Positions 23,563 to 30,940 are shown, counted from the first letter of the stretch. The stretch is 30,940 bases of DNA from VAZQ01 sp036502925 (GCA_036502925.1 DASXXS010000351.1:1-30940); one strand, 5' to 3'. Notes: a model not told the origin generated them from the letters alone. Translations and numbers: made by a program.

Positions 23563-24261
23563 ATGATCGATTTCTACGCGTTGACCAGCCCGAACGTGCG
23601 CAAGATCTTCATCTTGCTCGAGGAGATCGAGCTTCCCTACAAGGTCATTCCGGTCGATGTCTGGAAGGGTGACAATTATGATCCTGAGTTTCGCAAGATC
23701 AACCCGAACGGGAAGATTCCGGTCATCGTCGATCATGAGGGGCCCGGCGGGCATCCCTATACGGTCATCGAATCGGGCGCGATCCTCATGTATCTGGCCG
23801 ACAAGACCGGCCGCTTCCTGCCGAAGGAGACGGCATCGCGTTACGAGGTCATCCAGTGGCTGATGATCCAGCTGACCGGGGTGGGCCCGATGTTCGGGCA
23901 GCTCACCCATTTCAAGCTGTTCGCGCCGCCCGGAAACGATTATTCGCTCAGCCGCTACCAGACCGAGGTACGGCGGCTCTACGACGTGCTGGAGGGACGG
24001 CTCGCCATGTCCGCCTATCTGGGCGGACCGGACTACACCATCGCCGACATGGCGACCTACCCGTGGGCGGCCAATCATCAGCGGCAGGGGGTGAGCTTCG
24101 ACGACAAGCCCAACCTGGCGCGCTGGCATGACGCCATTGCGGCGCGCCCGGCCGTGCAGCGCGCCATCAGGAAGGCGGAAGCCATGCCGACCAGCCGCGA
24201 CAAGGCCAAGCCCGACGACGTCGATCGCTTTTTCGGCCGCGGGCGCTATGCCAGGCCGTGA
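23563..24261 (+). CDS. Glutathione S-transferase (YfcG/YghU-like)
   Basis: 232 residues from the ATG at 23563; GTG at 23554 is possible. The N-terminal thioredoxin-like domain has the GSH site ALTSPNVRKI, the cis-proline NPNGKIPVIVD and ESGAILMYLADKTGRFLP. The C-terminal helical domain starts VIQWLMIQLTGVGPMFGQL, typical of the nu-class GSTs YfcG and YghU, which are disulfide reductases with GSSG. It probably forms an operon with the receptor and dehydrogenase genes downstream (gaps of 50 and 20 bases). In this setting it may serve GSH-dependent isomerisation, ether cleavage or detoxification in aromatic catabolism; that is inference. Confidence 0.9.
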   Translation: MIDFYALTSPNVRKIFILLEEIELPYKVIPVDVWKGDNYDPEFRKINPNGKIPVIVDHEGPGGHPYTVIESGAILMYLADKTGRFLPKETASRYEVIQWLMIQLTGVGPMFGQLTHFKLFAPPGNDYSLSRYQTEVRRLYDVLEGRLAMSAYLGGPDYTIADMATYPWAANHQRQGVSFDDKPNLARWHDAIAARPAVQRAIRKAEAMPTSRDKAKPDDVDRFFGRGRYARP

Positions 24262-24311
24262 GCGGCGTCCCATCAACCGGGCCGAGCTCGGGGCCGGGCA
24301 GGGAGGACATC

Positions 24312-25334
24312 ATGCAAGGATCGATGCGTACGCTGGCGCTGATCGCCTGCTGCTCCATGGCGGCGACGCCGCTCTGCGCCCAATCGCTTGCCGATTTCTA
24401 CAAGGGCAAGCAGATCCGCATGGTGGTGGGCACCGAGGCCGGGCAGGACTACGACACCTGGGCGCGGCTGGTCGCCCGCCACATGCGGCAATACCTTCCG
24501 GGCAACCCGGTCTTCGTCGTCGAGAACATGCCCGGTGCGGGCTCGCTGATCGCCGCCAATCATCTCTACAACAAGGCGGCGCAGGACGGCACCACGCTCG
24601 GCATGGTCAGCCGCAACATTCCCAACTATGCGCTCATGCGGCAGCCCAATGCGAACTACGATCCCTTGAAGTTCAATTGGATCGGCAGCCCGGAGATTAC
24701 CCATCGCGGCTGCTACGCGCGCGCGGATGCCGGCATCAAGTCGCCGGATGATCTGTTCGTGCGCGAGCTCGTGGTCGGCGGCGACGGCGCCGGCACGGCG
24801 CTCACCGAGACGCCGCTGCTCCTGAAAAATCTGCTCGGCATGAAGTTCAAGGTCATCGACGGCTACAAGGGCGCGACTGCCGTCATCCTGGCGATGGAGC
24901 GCGGCGAGCTCGAAGGCATCTGCCAGACCACGAGCGCCTTCCAGGGCACGGCGCAGCACCTCCTGGATGACGGCACGTTTCGCATCCTGTTCACGACCGA
25001 GCGGGAACCGGTGCCCGAGCTCAAGGTGCCCACCGTTTTTGCCTACGCCAAGACGGACGAGCAGCGGATGATCCTGGACGTCCATGCCGCGAGCCTCGAG
25101 CTCGGCCGGCCGATCCTGGCGCCGCCGAATGTTCCCGCCGACCGCGTCGCCACGCTGCGCCGCGCCTTCGATGCCGCCATGCAGGACCGTTCGCTGCTCG
25201 AGGAGGCAAGGCAGATGAAATTGACGGTGGAGGCGCGCTCCGGCGAAGCGATCGCGGCCGCGATCCGCACGGTTGCGGAGCTGCCCGCCGAGCTCATCGC
25301 CAAGGCCGCCCGCATGACGCGGATTCAACAATAA
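24312..25334 (+). CDS. TctC/Bug-family periplasmic solute-binding protein
   Basis: The 340-residue protein has a signal peptide (MRTLALIACCSMAATPLCAQ, cleavage after CAQ). The Bug fold shows as FYKGKQIRMVVGTEAGQDYD, ENMPGAGSLIAANHLYNKAA and QDGTTLGMVSR. It is clearly related to the protein at 636-1706 (shared KGK-I-M/V, RQYLPG-like and NM-GA/GS-AA blocks). The ATG at 24312 has GGAGG five bases upstream; the frame is open to 24258. No TctAB membrane partner is present. Its position between GST and dehydrogenase genes suggests it delivers the substrate of this pathway, likely a carboxylic acid. Confidence 0.88.
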   Translation: MQGSMRTLALIACCSMAATPLCAQSLADFYKGKQIRMVVGTEAGQDYDTWARLVARHMRQYLPGNPVFVVENMPGAGSLIAANHLYNKAAQDGTTLGMVSRNIPNYALMRQPNANYDPLKFNWIGSPEITHRGCYARADAGIKSPDDLFVRELVVGGDGAGTALTETPLLLKNLLGMKFKVIDGYKGATAVILAMERGELEGICQTTSAFQGTAQHLLDDGTFRILFTTEREPVPELKVPTVFAYAKTDEQRMILDVHAASLELGRPILAPPNVPADRVATLRRAFDAAMQDRSLLEEARQMKLTVEARSGEAIAAAIRTVAELPAELIAKAARMTRIQQ

Positions 25335-25354
25335 TTTCGCCAGAGGAGGATTCG

Positions 25355-26143
25355 TTGGAGATCAAGGGAAAGGCCGCCATCGCCACCGGGGCCAGCTCGG
25401 ATGACGGCATCGGCGCGGAATGCGCGAAGATCCTGGCCTCGCGCGGCTGTAACGTGGTGGTGAACTACGCCACCAACAAGGCCGGCGCCGAGAAGGTCGT
25501 GGCCCACTGCAAAGCCGCGGGCGTGGACGCGATCGCGGTCCAGGGCGACGTTTCGAAGGACGCGGACTGCGTGCGCTTGGTCAAGACCGCGGTCGATCGC
25601 TGGGGCCGGCTCGACGTGCTCATCAACAACGCGGCCACCACCAAGCCGATCCCGCACAAGCGCATGGACCTGCTCGACGCCGCGGAATTCCAGCGCGTCT
25701 ACAGCGTCAATCTCATCGGTAACTACCAGATGTGCCGTGCCGCCGCGCCCCATCTCAAGGCGACCGGCGATGCCGCCATCGTGAATATTTCCTCGGTGGG
25801 CGCCATGCGGGCCGGCGGCAGCTCGATGGCCTATGTGGCGTCGAAGGGCGCGCTCAATACCCTGACGCTCTCGATGGCGCGGCTGCTGGCGCCGGAGGTG
25901 CGGGTCAATGCGCTCTGTCCGGGCGGGATGCTGGGCCACTGGACGCGCCAGATTCTCACCGAGGAGCAGTATCAGGAGCGGGTGCGGCGGGCGAAGACCG
26001 AGTTTCCGCTCGGGAAGGGGATCTGGCCGGTCGACGTGGCGCGCGCGGCCCTGTTTCTGGTCGAGGTAGCGACGGTGATGACCGGCGAATGCATTCGCAT
26101 GGACTGCGGCCAGCATCTCGGCGAGACCAGCGCCAGGAATTAG
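25355..26143 (+). CDS. Short-chain dehydrogenase/reductase (SDR)
   Basis: 262 residues of classical SDR. It has the NAD(P) loop TGASSDDGIG (slightly longer than the usual TGxxxGIG), LINNAATTK, the catalytic serine in NISSVGA and YVASK with Tyr and Lys. It then has RVNALCPGGMLGHWTRQ after the active site. The start is TTG at 25355, with GAGGAGGA just before it; no better ATG lies nearby. It is 20 bases downstream of the TctC-like gene, so they are probably co-transcribed. It oxidises or reduces a hydroxyl/carbonyl group; the substrate is unknown, plausibly an intermediate formed around the UbiD-type step. Confidence 0.9.
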   Translation: MEIKGKAAIATGASSDDGIGAECAKILASRGCNVVVNYATNKAGAEKVVAHCKAAGVDAIAVQGDVSKDADCVRLVKTAVDRWGRLDVLINNAATTKPIPHKRMDLLDAAEFQRVYSVNLIGNYQMCRAAAPHLKATGDAAIVNISSVGAMRAGGSSMAYVASKGALNTLTLSMARLLAPEVRVNALCPGGMLGHWTRQILTEEQYQERVRRAKTEFPLGKGIWPVDVARAALFLVEVATVMTGECIRMDCGQHLGETSARN

Positions 26144-26244
26144 TACGGTGAACTATCGCGTTGCTGCCGTCGGGCGCAATGTCGTATCTTGAGTCAACCG
26201 GCCGGCGGCGTGCCAGGCCCGGCTCGGCAAGGAGAGACGTCACC

Positions 26245-26634
26245 ATGAGACTGAGTTTGCAACCGACTTGCGTATTGGCGGGCCTGGTATTGGTCGCCGC
26301 GACCGGCGCCGCTTCGGCGCATCATTCGTTTGCCATGTTCGACATGGAGCACCCGATCGAGATCTCGGGAACCGTGAAGGAGTTCAAGTTCGTGAGCCCG
26401 CACACGCTCCTGATCCTGCAGGTCAAGGGCGACGACGGCGTGGTCAAGGATTGGACGCTTGAGGGCGGCGCGCCGGGTATCCTGGTCCGCGAGGGAATGA
26501 CCGCCAAGAGCCTGAAACCCGGCGACGAGATCAAGGCGACCATCAATCCGCTGCACAGCGGCGCCGAAGGCGGCTCCTACCAGCCGCTCGCCATCAAGTT
26601 CAAGGATGGCACGCCGGTCACGCAGCCCAAATAG
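26245..26634 (+). CDS. DUF6152-family exported protein
   Basis: A 129-residue protein with a signal peptide ending AASA and a mature start HHSFAMFDMEHPIEISGTVK, the hallmark of DUF6152. The remaining residues form a small beta-rich domain (WTLEGGAPGILVREGMTAKS, then KPGDEIKATINPLHSG) that looks like an OB-type barrel. The first two histidines of the mature protein could coordinate a metal, as amino-terminal His does in other periplasmic proteins, but this is speculation. The ATG at 26245 has AAGGAGAG upstream; the frame is open to 26161. It is followed at 47 bases by another exported protein, a pairing I recall as recurrent. No function is established. Confidence 0.8.
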   Translation: MRLSLQPTCVLAGLVLVAATGAASAHHSFAMFDMEHPIEISGTVKEFKFVSPHTLLILQVKGDDGVVKDWTLEGGAPGILVREGMTAKSLKPGDEIKATINPLHSGAEGGSYQPLAIKFKDGTPVTQPK

Positions 26635-26681
26635 CCGCGCGAACCAATCACTACAGTCGGTCCTTCCGGGAGGTAGAGCAA

Positions 26682-27524
26682 ATGCTGTTCAAAAGCATGA
26701 TTTGTTTCATTGCGCTGGGCTCCGCCGTGATCGCGGGGCCGGCTGCGGCGCAGCAGCCGTTTGACGAAAGCCGGTACCCTGCCTTCGCTGGCCAATGGCA
26801 AAATACCGGGAGGCTCGGCGTATTCGACCAGACCAAGCCCCCCGGGCGCGGCCAGGAAGCGCCGCTGACGCCGGAATATCAGGCGATATTCGAGGCCAAT
26901 CTCGCCGAGGTGGCCAAAGGCGGATTTGGCGACGACCCGGTCTACAACTGCATCCCGGAGGGCATGCCGCGGGCAACGACCTTGGTGCTGCCGATGGAGA
27001 TCGTCGTGACCCGCAACACCACCTACGTGCTGATGGAATACCTGAGCATGCTTCGCCGCATCTACACGGACGGGCGCGACTTCCCGACCGACGAGGACCC
27101 CTCGTGGATGGGCTATTCGATCGGCAAGTGGGTCGATCCGGACGCCAGCGGCCGCTACACCGCGCTCGAGGTCGAGACCCGCAACTTGAAGAACCCGCGC
27201 ACTTTCGATCCCAGCGGCCTGCCGGTGCACAAGGACGGCGAGACCATCGTCAAGGAGAGATTCTATCTCGACAAGGACAACCCCAATATCCTGCACGATG
27301 AGATCACGGTCTACGACCATGCGCTCACCCGTCCGTGGACAGTGCTCAAGAATATGAAGCGCGAGCCCAAGCCGATCTGGGTGGAATCGATCTGCGGCGA
27401 GGGCAACGTTCACGTCAATATCGGCGGTCAGCACTACATGCTCAACGGCGACGGCGAGCTGATGCCCGCCATGAAGGACCAGCCGCCGCCGGACCTGAAG
27501 CATTTCAATCAGACCAAGAAGTGA
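26682..27524 (+). CDS. Exported protein of unknown function, partner of DUF6152
   Basis: 280 residues with a signal peptide (MICFIALGSAVIAGPAAAQ). The mature part has patterns I recognise from proteins often encoded beside DUF6152 but cannot name: YNCIPEGMPRATTLVLPMEI, then MLRRIYTDGRDFPTDEDPSW and MGYSIGKWVDP. The C-terminal half is beta-rich (HDEITVYDHALTRPWTVLKN) with a terminal ICGEGNVHVN segment. Two cysteines (CIPEG and ICGEG) could pair. The gene is 47 bases after DUF6152, so both are likely in one mRNA and act together in the periplasm. The function is unknown. Confidence 0.75.
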   Translation: MLFKSMICFIALGSAVIAGPAAAQQPFDESRYPAFAGQWQNTGRLGVFDQTKPPGRGQEAPLTPEYQAIFEANLAEVAKGGFGDDPVYNCIPEGMPRATTLVLPMEIVVTRNTTYVLMEYLSMLRRIYTDGRDFPTDEDPSWMGYSIGKWVDPDASGRYTALEVETRNLKNPRTFDPSGLPVHKDGETIVKERFYLDKDNPNILHDEITVYDHALTRPWTVLKNMKREPKPIWVESICGEGNVHVNIGGQHYMLNGDGELMPAMKDQPPPDLKHFNQTKK

Positions 27525-27746
27525 GGGCTTGGAGTCGAGGTTGTGCCGTGGGTGGTTCCGGGTATCGCGCTACCTGGAAATAGGCCGGGGCACCAAGCGC
27601 TTGCTGGGCTTTGTTCGCCCCGAGTGGCCGCCGGGCTGCGCGTCCGGGGTCAATGGCCCCGGTGGTGCGCCGAGATATCGTTGTGAAGCCTGCTTGATGG
27701 ATGCTACGGTGCCCTGGACTATCATCGATCCGGAACACCAGCCGTC

Positions 27747-29579
27747 ATGACACCGACCTCGGCAGCCGGCGGCAACGCCAACGTGTTCCATTTCGTGATG
27801 GTCAAGCCGACCCATTACGATGACAACGGCTATCCGATCCAGTGGGTGCGTTCCGCCATTCCCTCCAACACGCTGGCCTGCCTCAACGGGCTGGCCGAGG
27901 ACGCGCGGGCGCGGAAGGTGCTCGGCCCGGACGTCGAGATTCGCCTCCACACTTACGACGAGACCAACCGGCGTGTGCGGCCTGACCGGATCATCCGCAT
28001 GATCCGCCGGGAAGGCGGCCGCGCGCTGATCGGCCTCGTCGGCGTGCAATCGAACCAGTTTCCGCGCGCCGTCGATCTCGCCCGGCAATTTCTGGCCGCC
28101 GGTCTGCCGGTCTGCATCGGCGGCTTTCACGTCTCCGGCTGCATCGCCATGCTGCCGGAGCTGCCGTCCGATATTCGGCAGGCGCAGGAGCTCGGCGTTT
28201 CCTTCTTCGCCGGCGAGGCCGAGAACGGCCGCCTCGATCCGGTGCTGCGCGACGCCTGGGACGGGAAGCTCAAGCCGCTCTATGACCACATGGACGATCT
28301 TCCCTCGCTCGAAGGTGAGCCGGCCGCCATCCTGCCCTGGCAGCACGTGCGGCGCACTTCGGGGTCGCTTTCGAGCATCGATCTCGGCCGCGGCTGCCCC
28401 TACCAATGCTCGTTCTGCACCATCATCAACGTGCAGGGCCGCAAGAGCCGGTTCCGCTCGCCCGACGATCTGGAACGGATCGTGCGCGAGAACTACGCTC
28501 AGGGCATCAAGCGGTTCTTCATCACCGACGACAATTTCGCCCGCAACAAGCATTGGGAGCCGCTGCTCGACCGCATGATCCAGATGCGGGTCGGGGAGGG
28601 TCTCAATATCGGCTTCACCATCCAGGTAGACACGCTGTGCCACAAGATCCCGAACTTCATCGAGAAGGCGACGCGGGCGGGCGTGCGCCGGGTCTTCATC
28701 GGGTTGGAGAACATCAATCCCGACAATCTCATGGCGGCAAACAAGCGCCAGAACAAGATCACCGAATACCGCATCATGCTGCAGAAATGGCGCCAGCACG
28801 GCGCCATCACCTATGCGGGCTATATTCTCGGCTTCCCGGGCGACACCAAGGAATCGATCAAGCGCGATATCGAGATCATCAAGCGGGAGCTGCCGCTCGA
28901 CATCCTCGAGTTCTTCTTCCTGACGCCGCTGCCCGGCTCGGAGGACCACAAGGTGCTCTGGCAGAAGGGCGTCTGGATGGACCCCGACATGAACAAATAC
29001 GATCTGAACCATCGGGTGGCGCATCATTCCAAGATGTCGGACGCGGAATGGGAGGAAGCCTATCGGGCTGCCTGGGAGACCTATTACACGCCCGCGCATA
29101 TCCGCACGATCCTGCGCCGCGCCGCCGCCAACCCGATCGGCCGGCTGAAGGTGACGCTCACCACCATCCTGTGGTTCTATATCTCCTTTGCCTATGAGGG
29201 CGTCCATCCGCTCGAAGCCGGCGCGTTCCGGCTCAAGTTCCGCACCGATCGCCGGCTCAACCTGCGCCGCGAGAGCGCGTTGGTGTTCTATCCGCGCTAT
29301 CTCGGCGAGATCCTGGTCAAGGCCTGGCGCTACTGGTCGGTCTACCGGCGCATGCGGGCGGTGCTGAGCGAGGTCGAGACCGCGCCCGACCGGTGGACCT
29401 ACTCCGATCTCGCGATCGCGCCGCCGGCCGCCGACGAATTCGAGGCGCTCGATCTCTATCACGCGACCGCGGGCGGCGAGGCCGCGCTCGACCGCAAGCG
29501 CCGCGACGAGGCGATCCGGGCCGGCGCCCACTCGCCCATCCGACCGCAGGATGCGGCGGTCTCCTTCACCTCCCCCTGA
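27747..29579 (+). CDS. Radical SAM protein with N-terminal B12-binding-like domain
   Basis: 610 residues. Residues ~10-195 form a Rossmann-like domain as in B12-dependent radical SAM enzymes (RALIGLVGVQSNQFPRAVDL, then LPVCIGGFHVS). However, the base-off DxHxxG motif is not seen. The radical SAM barrel has the 4Fe-4S cysteines C217, C221 and C224 (GRGCPYQCSFC) and later the SAM/binding segments ITDDNFARNK, FIGLENINPDN and AGYILGFPGDTKESI. The C-terminal ~150 residues are unfamiliar. It likely does a radical methylation, rearrangement or C-S bond chemistry on an unknown substrate. The stop codon and SFTSP end are encoded in the palindromic element at 29565-29742. No clear ribosome-binding site precedes the ATG. 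Confidence 0.85.
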   Translation: MTPTSAAGGNANVFHFVMVKPTHYDDNGYPIQWVRSAIPSNTLACLNGLAEDARARKVLGPDVEIRLHTYDETNRRVRPDRIIRMIRREGGRALIGLVGVQSNQFPRAVDLARQFLAAGLPVCIGGFHVSGCIAMLPELPSDIRQAQELGVSFFAGEAENGRLDPVLRDAWDGKLKPLYDHMDDLPSLEGEPAAILPWQHVRRTSGSLSSIDLGRGCPYQCSFCTIINVQGRKSRFRSPDDLERIVRENYAQGIKRFFITDDNFARNKHWEPLLDRMIQMRVGEGLNIGFTIQVDTLCHKIPNFIEKATRAGVRRVFIGLENINPDNLMAANKRQNKITEYRIMLQKWRQHGAITYAGYILGFPGDTKESIKRDIEIIKRELPLDILEFFFLTPLPGSEDHKVLWQKGVWMDPDMNKYDLNHRVAHHSKMSDAEWEEAYRAAWETYYTPAHIRTILRRAAANPIGRLKVTLTTILWFYISFAYEGVHPLEAGAFRLKFRTDRRLNLRRESALVFYPRYLGEILVKAWRYWSVYRRMRAVLSEVETAPDRWTYSDLAIAPPAADEFEALDLYHATAGGEAALDRKRRDEAIRAGAHSPIRPQDAAVSFTSP

Positions 29580-29742
29580 AACGGGGAGGTCGACCCGCAA
29601 AGCCGGTCGGGTGGGGGTCCCGCCTCTCCTCGACTCGAAGAGCTGGCGCAGCGCCGACGATGTTAGATCAGTGCGTGATGCGCGGCGGGACCCCCACCGG
29701 CTCGCTACGCTCGCCGACCTCCCCCTTTCAGGGGGAGGTGAA
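29565..29742. repeat. 178-bp palindromic element with 16-bp terminal inverted repeats
   Basis: The ends are perfect inverted copies, TTCACCTCCCCCTGAA (29565-29580) and TTCAGGGGGAGGTGAA (29727-29742). Each end is also a hairpin (CACCTCCCC with GGGGAGGTCG on the left). A 14-bp inner inverted repeat, 29611-29624 with 29684-29697, makes the element nearly self-complementary. It has no coding capacity and resembles a MITE or large REP-type element. It lies between convergent genes and contains the radical SAM stop codon. The family is common in Bradyrhizobium-like genomes as far as I recall. Confidence 0.85.
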
Positions 29743-29750
29743 GACGCGCC

Positions 29751-30860
29751 TTACGCCCATGGCATCAGCGAGGCGTGGATCACGTCCGGCACGCCTTTGC
29801 CGCCGACGGAGCGGATGGCGAGGTCGACGTCCTTGAGCCCGAATCTGTGGGTCGTGATCTTCTCCAGCGGGAAGCGCTTGGAGGCGAGCTGCGCCAGCGC
29901 GAGTTCGCAGGCCTTGTAGCTGTGGCCGCGCGCGCTCTTCATGGTGATGAACTTCACGGTGAACTTCTCGAGCGGGAAATTCGGGAAGGCCGCCAGCTCA
30001 CCCTGCACCACGATGGTGCCGCCCTTGCGCTTGAGCGCCTCGATGCCGAGCAGGATCGGGATGGCGCCAGCGCCGGCGGTGCAGTCGAGCGAGACATCGA
30101 CGCCCTTGCCGCCGGTGATCTCCATGATGCGGGCGAGCGGATCCTCCTTCTGCACGTCGATCACATGGTCGGCGCCGAGCTCCTTGGCGACCGCCATGCG
30201 GGCGCCGTCCTTGGAGGTGCCGGTGACGATAATGAGCGAGGCACCGGCCTGCTTGCAGATCACGGTCTGCGACAGGCCCTGCTGGCCCGGCCCCTGGATC
30301 AGCACGGTGGAATTGTAGCCGACGCCGCCGTCCATCAGCGACCATTCGACCCCGTTGGCCATCGGGGTCACCAGCCCGGCCAGTTCCGCCGACACCCCCT
30401 TGGGCACGTGGTGCACCACCGCGTTCCACGGCAGATAGACGTATTGGGCAAAGCCGCCCCAGAGATGCGGGGCCTTCTCGGCCGAGGTGTAGCCGTAACG
30501 GATGGCGTCCGGATTGGTGCGCCAGTTGGTGTTCTCGCAATGGCGGTACTGGCCGAGATGACACCACTCGCACTTGCCGCACATCACATAATGCTCGACG
30601 AAGACGAGGTCGCCTTCCTTGAAGCCCTTGCGGCGCGTGAATTCGCTGCCCGCCTTGGCGATGGTGCCGATGTTCTCGTGCCCCATGATGACCGGGGCGT
30701 CGGTCGGCGGATGCGCATAGAGCTTGACGTCGGTGCCGCAGATGCCGCCGACCTCCATCTTCATGAGCGCGCTGTCCGCCGGGATGTCGGGCATCGGGTA
30801 TTCGCGGATCTCGGTCTTGCTCGGACCTGTTCTCACCGCCGCCAGCACTTTTTCTGCCAC
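29751..30860 (-). CDS. Zinc-dependent medium-chain alcohol dehydrogenase
   Basis: 369 residues from GTG 30860, which has GGAGG nine bases upstream; the frame is open to 30902. Catalytic zinc ligands are C41 (ICGTDVK) and H61-E62 (MGHENIG). The structural zinc site is complete: C94, C97, C100 and C108 in YVMCGKCEWCHLGQYRHCE. The NAD(P) site is seen in VLIQGPGQQGLSQTVI. This is the threonine-dehydrogenase/sorbitol-dehydrogenase-like branch that oxidises secondary alcohols, or formaldehyde adducts in relatives. Its substrate is unknown. It converges with the radical SAM gene, and heptad repeat D lies 52 bases upstream of its start. Confidence 0.93.
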   Translation of the reverse strand: MAEKVLAAVRTGPSKTEIREYPMPDIPADSALMKMEVGGICGTDVKLYAHPPTDAPVIMGHENIGTIAKAGSEFTRRKGFKEGDLVFVEHYVMCGKCEWCHLGQYRHCENTNWRTNPDAIRYGYTSAEKAPHLWGGFAQYVYLPWNAVVHHVPKGVSAELAGLVTPMANGVEWSLMDGGVGYNSTVLIQGPGQQGLSQTVICKQAGASLIIVTGTSKDGARMAVAKELGADHVIDVQKEDPLARIMEITGGKGVDVSLDCTAGAGAIPILLGIEALKRKGGTIVVQGELAAFPNFPLEKFTVKFITMKSARGHSYKACELALAQLASKRFPLEKITTHRFGLKDVDLAIRSVGGKGVPDVIHASLMPWA

Positions 30861-30911
30861 TTGGGAAAACCTCCATCGCTGATATCTACAACGGGGCGGC
30901 AATCTAGACTG

Positions 30912-30939
30912 GTGAGTGGTGAATGGCGAGTAGTGAGTA
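30912..30939. repeat. Heptad repeat, copy D, cut at the window edge
   Basis: Four direct heptads are visible (GTGAGTG, GTGAATG, GCGAGTA, GTGAGTA). By analogy with copies A-C an inverted arm should follow beyond 30940. Like copy C it lies upstream of a minus-strand dehydrogenase gene. Confidence 0.8.
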
Positions 30940-30940
30940 G

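Noticed and set aside
20932..24276. 1114-codon minus-strand frame
   Set aside because: It spans the antisense of the UbiD, UbiX and GST genes, all strongly supported on the plus strand, and has no recognisable domain.
27525..27746. Small gene of 73 codons before the radical SAM gene
   Set aside because: The frame at 27529-27750 has no ribosome-binding site or recognisable pattern; the 222-base gap holds nothing I can name.
27570..29600. 676-codon minus-strand frame
   Set aside because: Antisense shadow of the radical SAM gene, with His/Asp/Arg-rich composition typical of such shadows.

Overview
The window is G+C-rich DNA with the codon use, gene content and interspersed palindromes I associate with soil or freshwater Alphaproteobacteria of the order Hyphomicrobiales (Bradyrhizobium / Rhodoplanes / Pseudolabrys-like). 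The assignment is an inference from three things: abundant orphan TctC/Bug-type solute receptors, UbiD/UbiX and quinoprotein genes, and four or more families of short palindromic repeats between genes. I see no rRNA, tRNA, CRISPR array, prophage or transposase gene.

Layout. Positions 1-517 (minus strand) hold the end of a HepT/MntA toxin-antitoxin pair, with HepT cut by the window edge. Positions 636-3903 (plus) carry a TctC-like receptor, a cytosolic 4,5-dihydroxyphthalate-decarboxylase-like protein and a secreted pentapeptide-repeat protein. From 3983 to 7297 there is an unknown exported protein (minus), a periplasmic c-type cytochrome (plus) and a PQQ-dependent alcohol dehydrogenase (minus) with a lanthanide-type Asp pair. 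The cytochrome and dehydrogenase converge and probably form one periplasmic alcohol-oxidation unit. From 9912 down to 7502 (minus) runs an exported DUF3299-like protein, a LolD/MacB-like ATPase and an FtsX-like permease. Positions 10431-12155 encode an exported amidohydrolase with an added C-terminal Ig-like domain.

The most unusual locus is 12353-18454: three consecutive SPFH (HflK/HflC/stomatin-type) membrane proteins followed by a P1B-type heavy-metal ATPase, all four joined by ATGA start/stop overlaps. The first SPFH protein has a large multi-pass membrane domain. The second begins with a histidine-rich tail. The ATPase has no N-terminal metal-binding domain. This looks like a dedicated membrane-microdomain metal pump.

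From 19658 to 18685 (minus) a fluoroacetyl-CoA-thioesterase-like (FlK) hotdog protein is translationally coupled to idi (isopentenyl-diphosphate isomerase). From 19902 to 26143 (plus) there is a catabolic-looking set: NitT/TauT-type receptor, UbiD-family decarboxylase, UbiX-family flavin prenyltransferase, glutathione transferase, a second TctC receptor and a short-chain dehydrogenase. A DUF6152 protein and an unknown exported partner follow (26245-27524), then a radical SAM protein (27747-29579) and, on the minus strand, a zinc alcohol dehydrogenase (30860-29751).

Repeats are a second theme. A heptad repeat (consensus G[T/C]GA[A/G]T[A/G]) forms inverted pairs at three places and is cut at the right edge. 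Other families are a GTAGGGTGGGC/GCCCACCCTAC palindrome, a 178-bp element with 16-bp terminal inverted repeats, and clustered GTCCCGG hairpins. Several of these supply the stop codon, or even the start, of the neighbouring gene.
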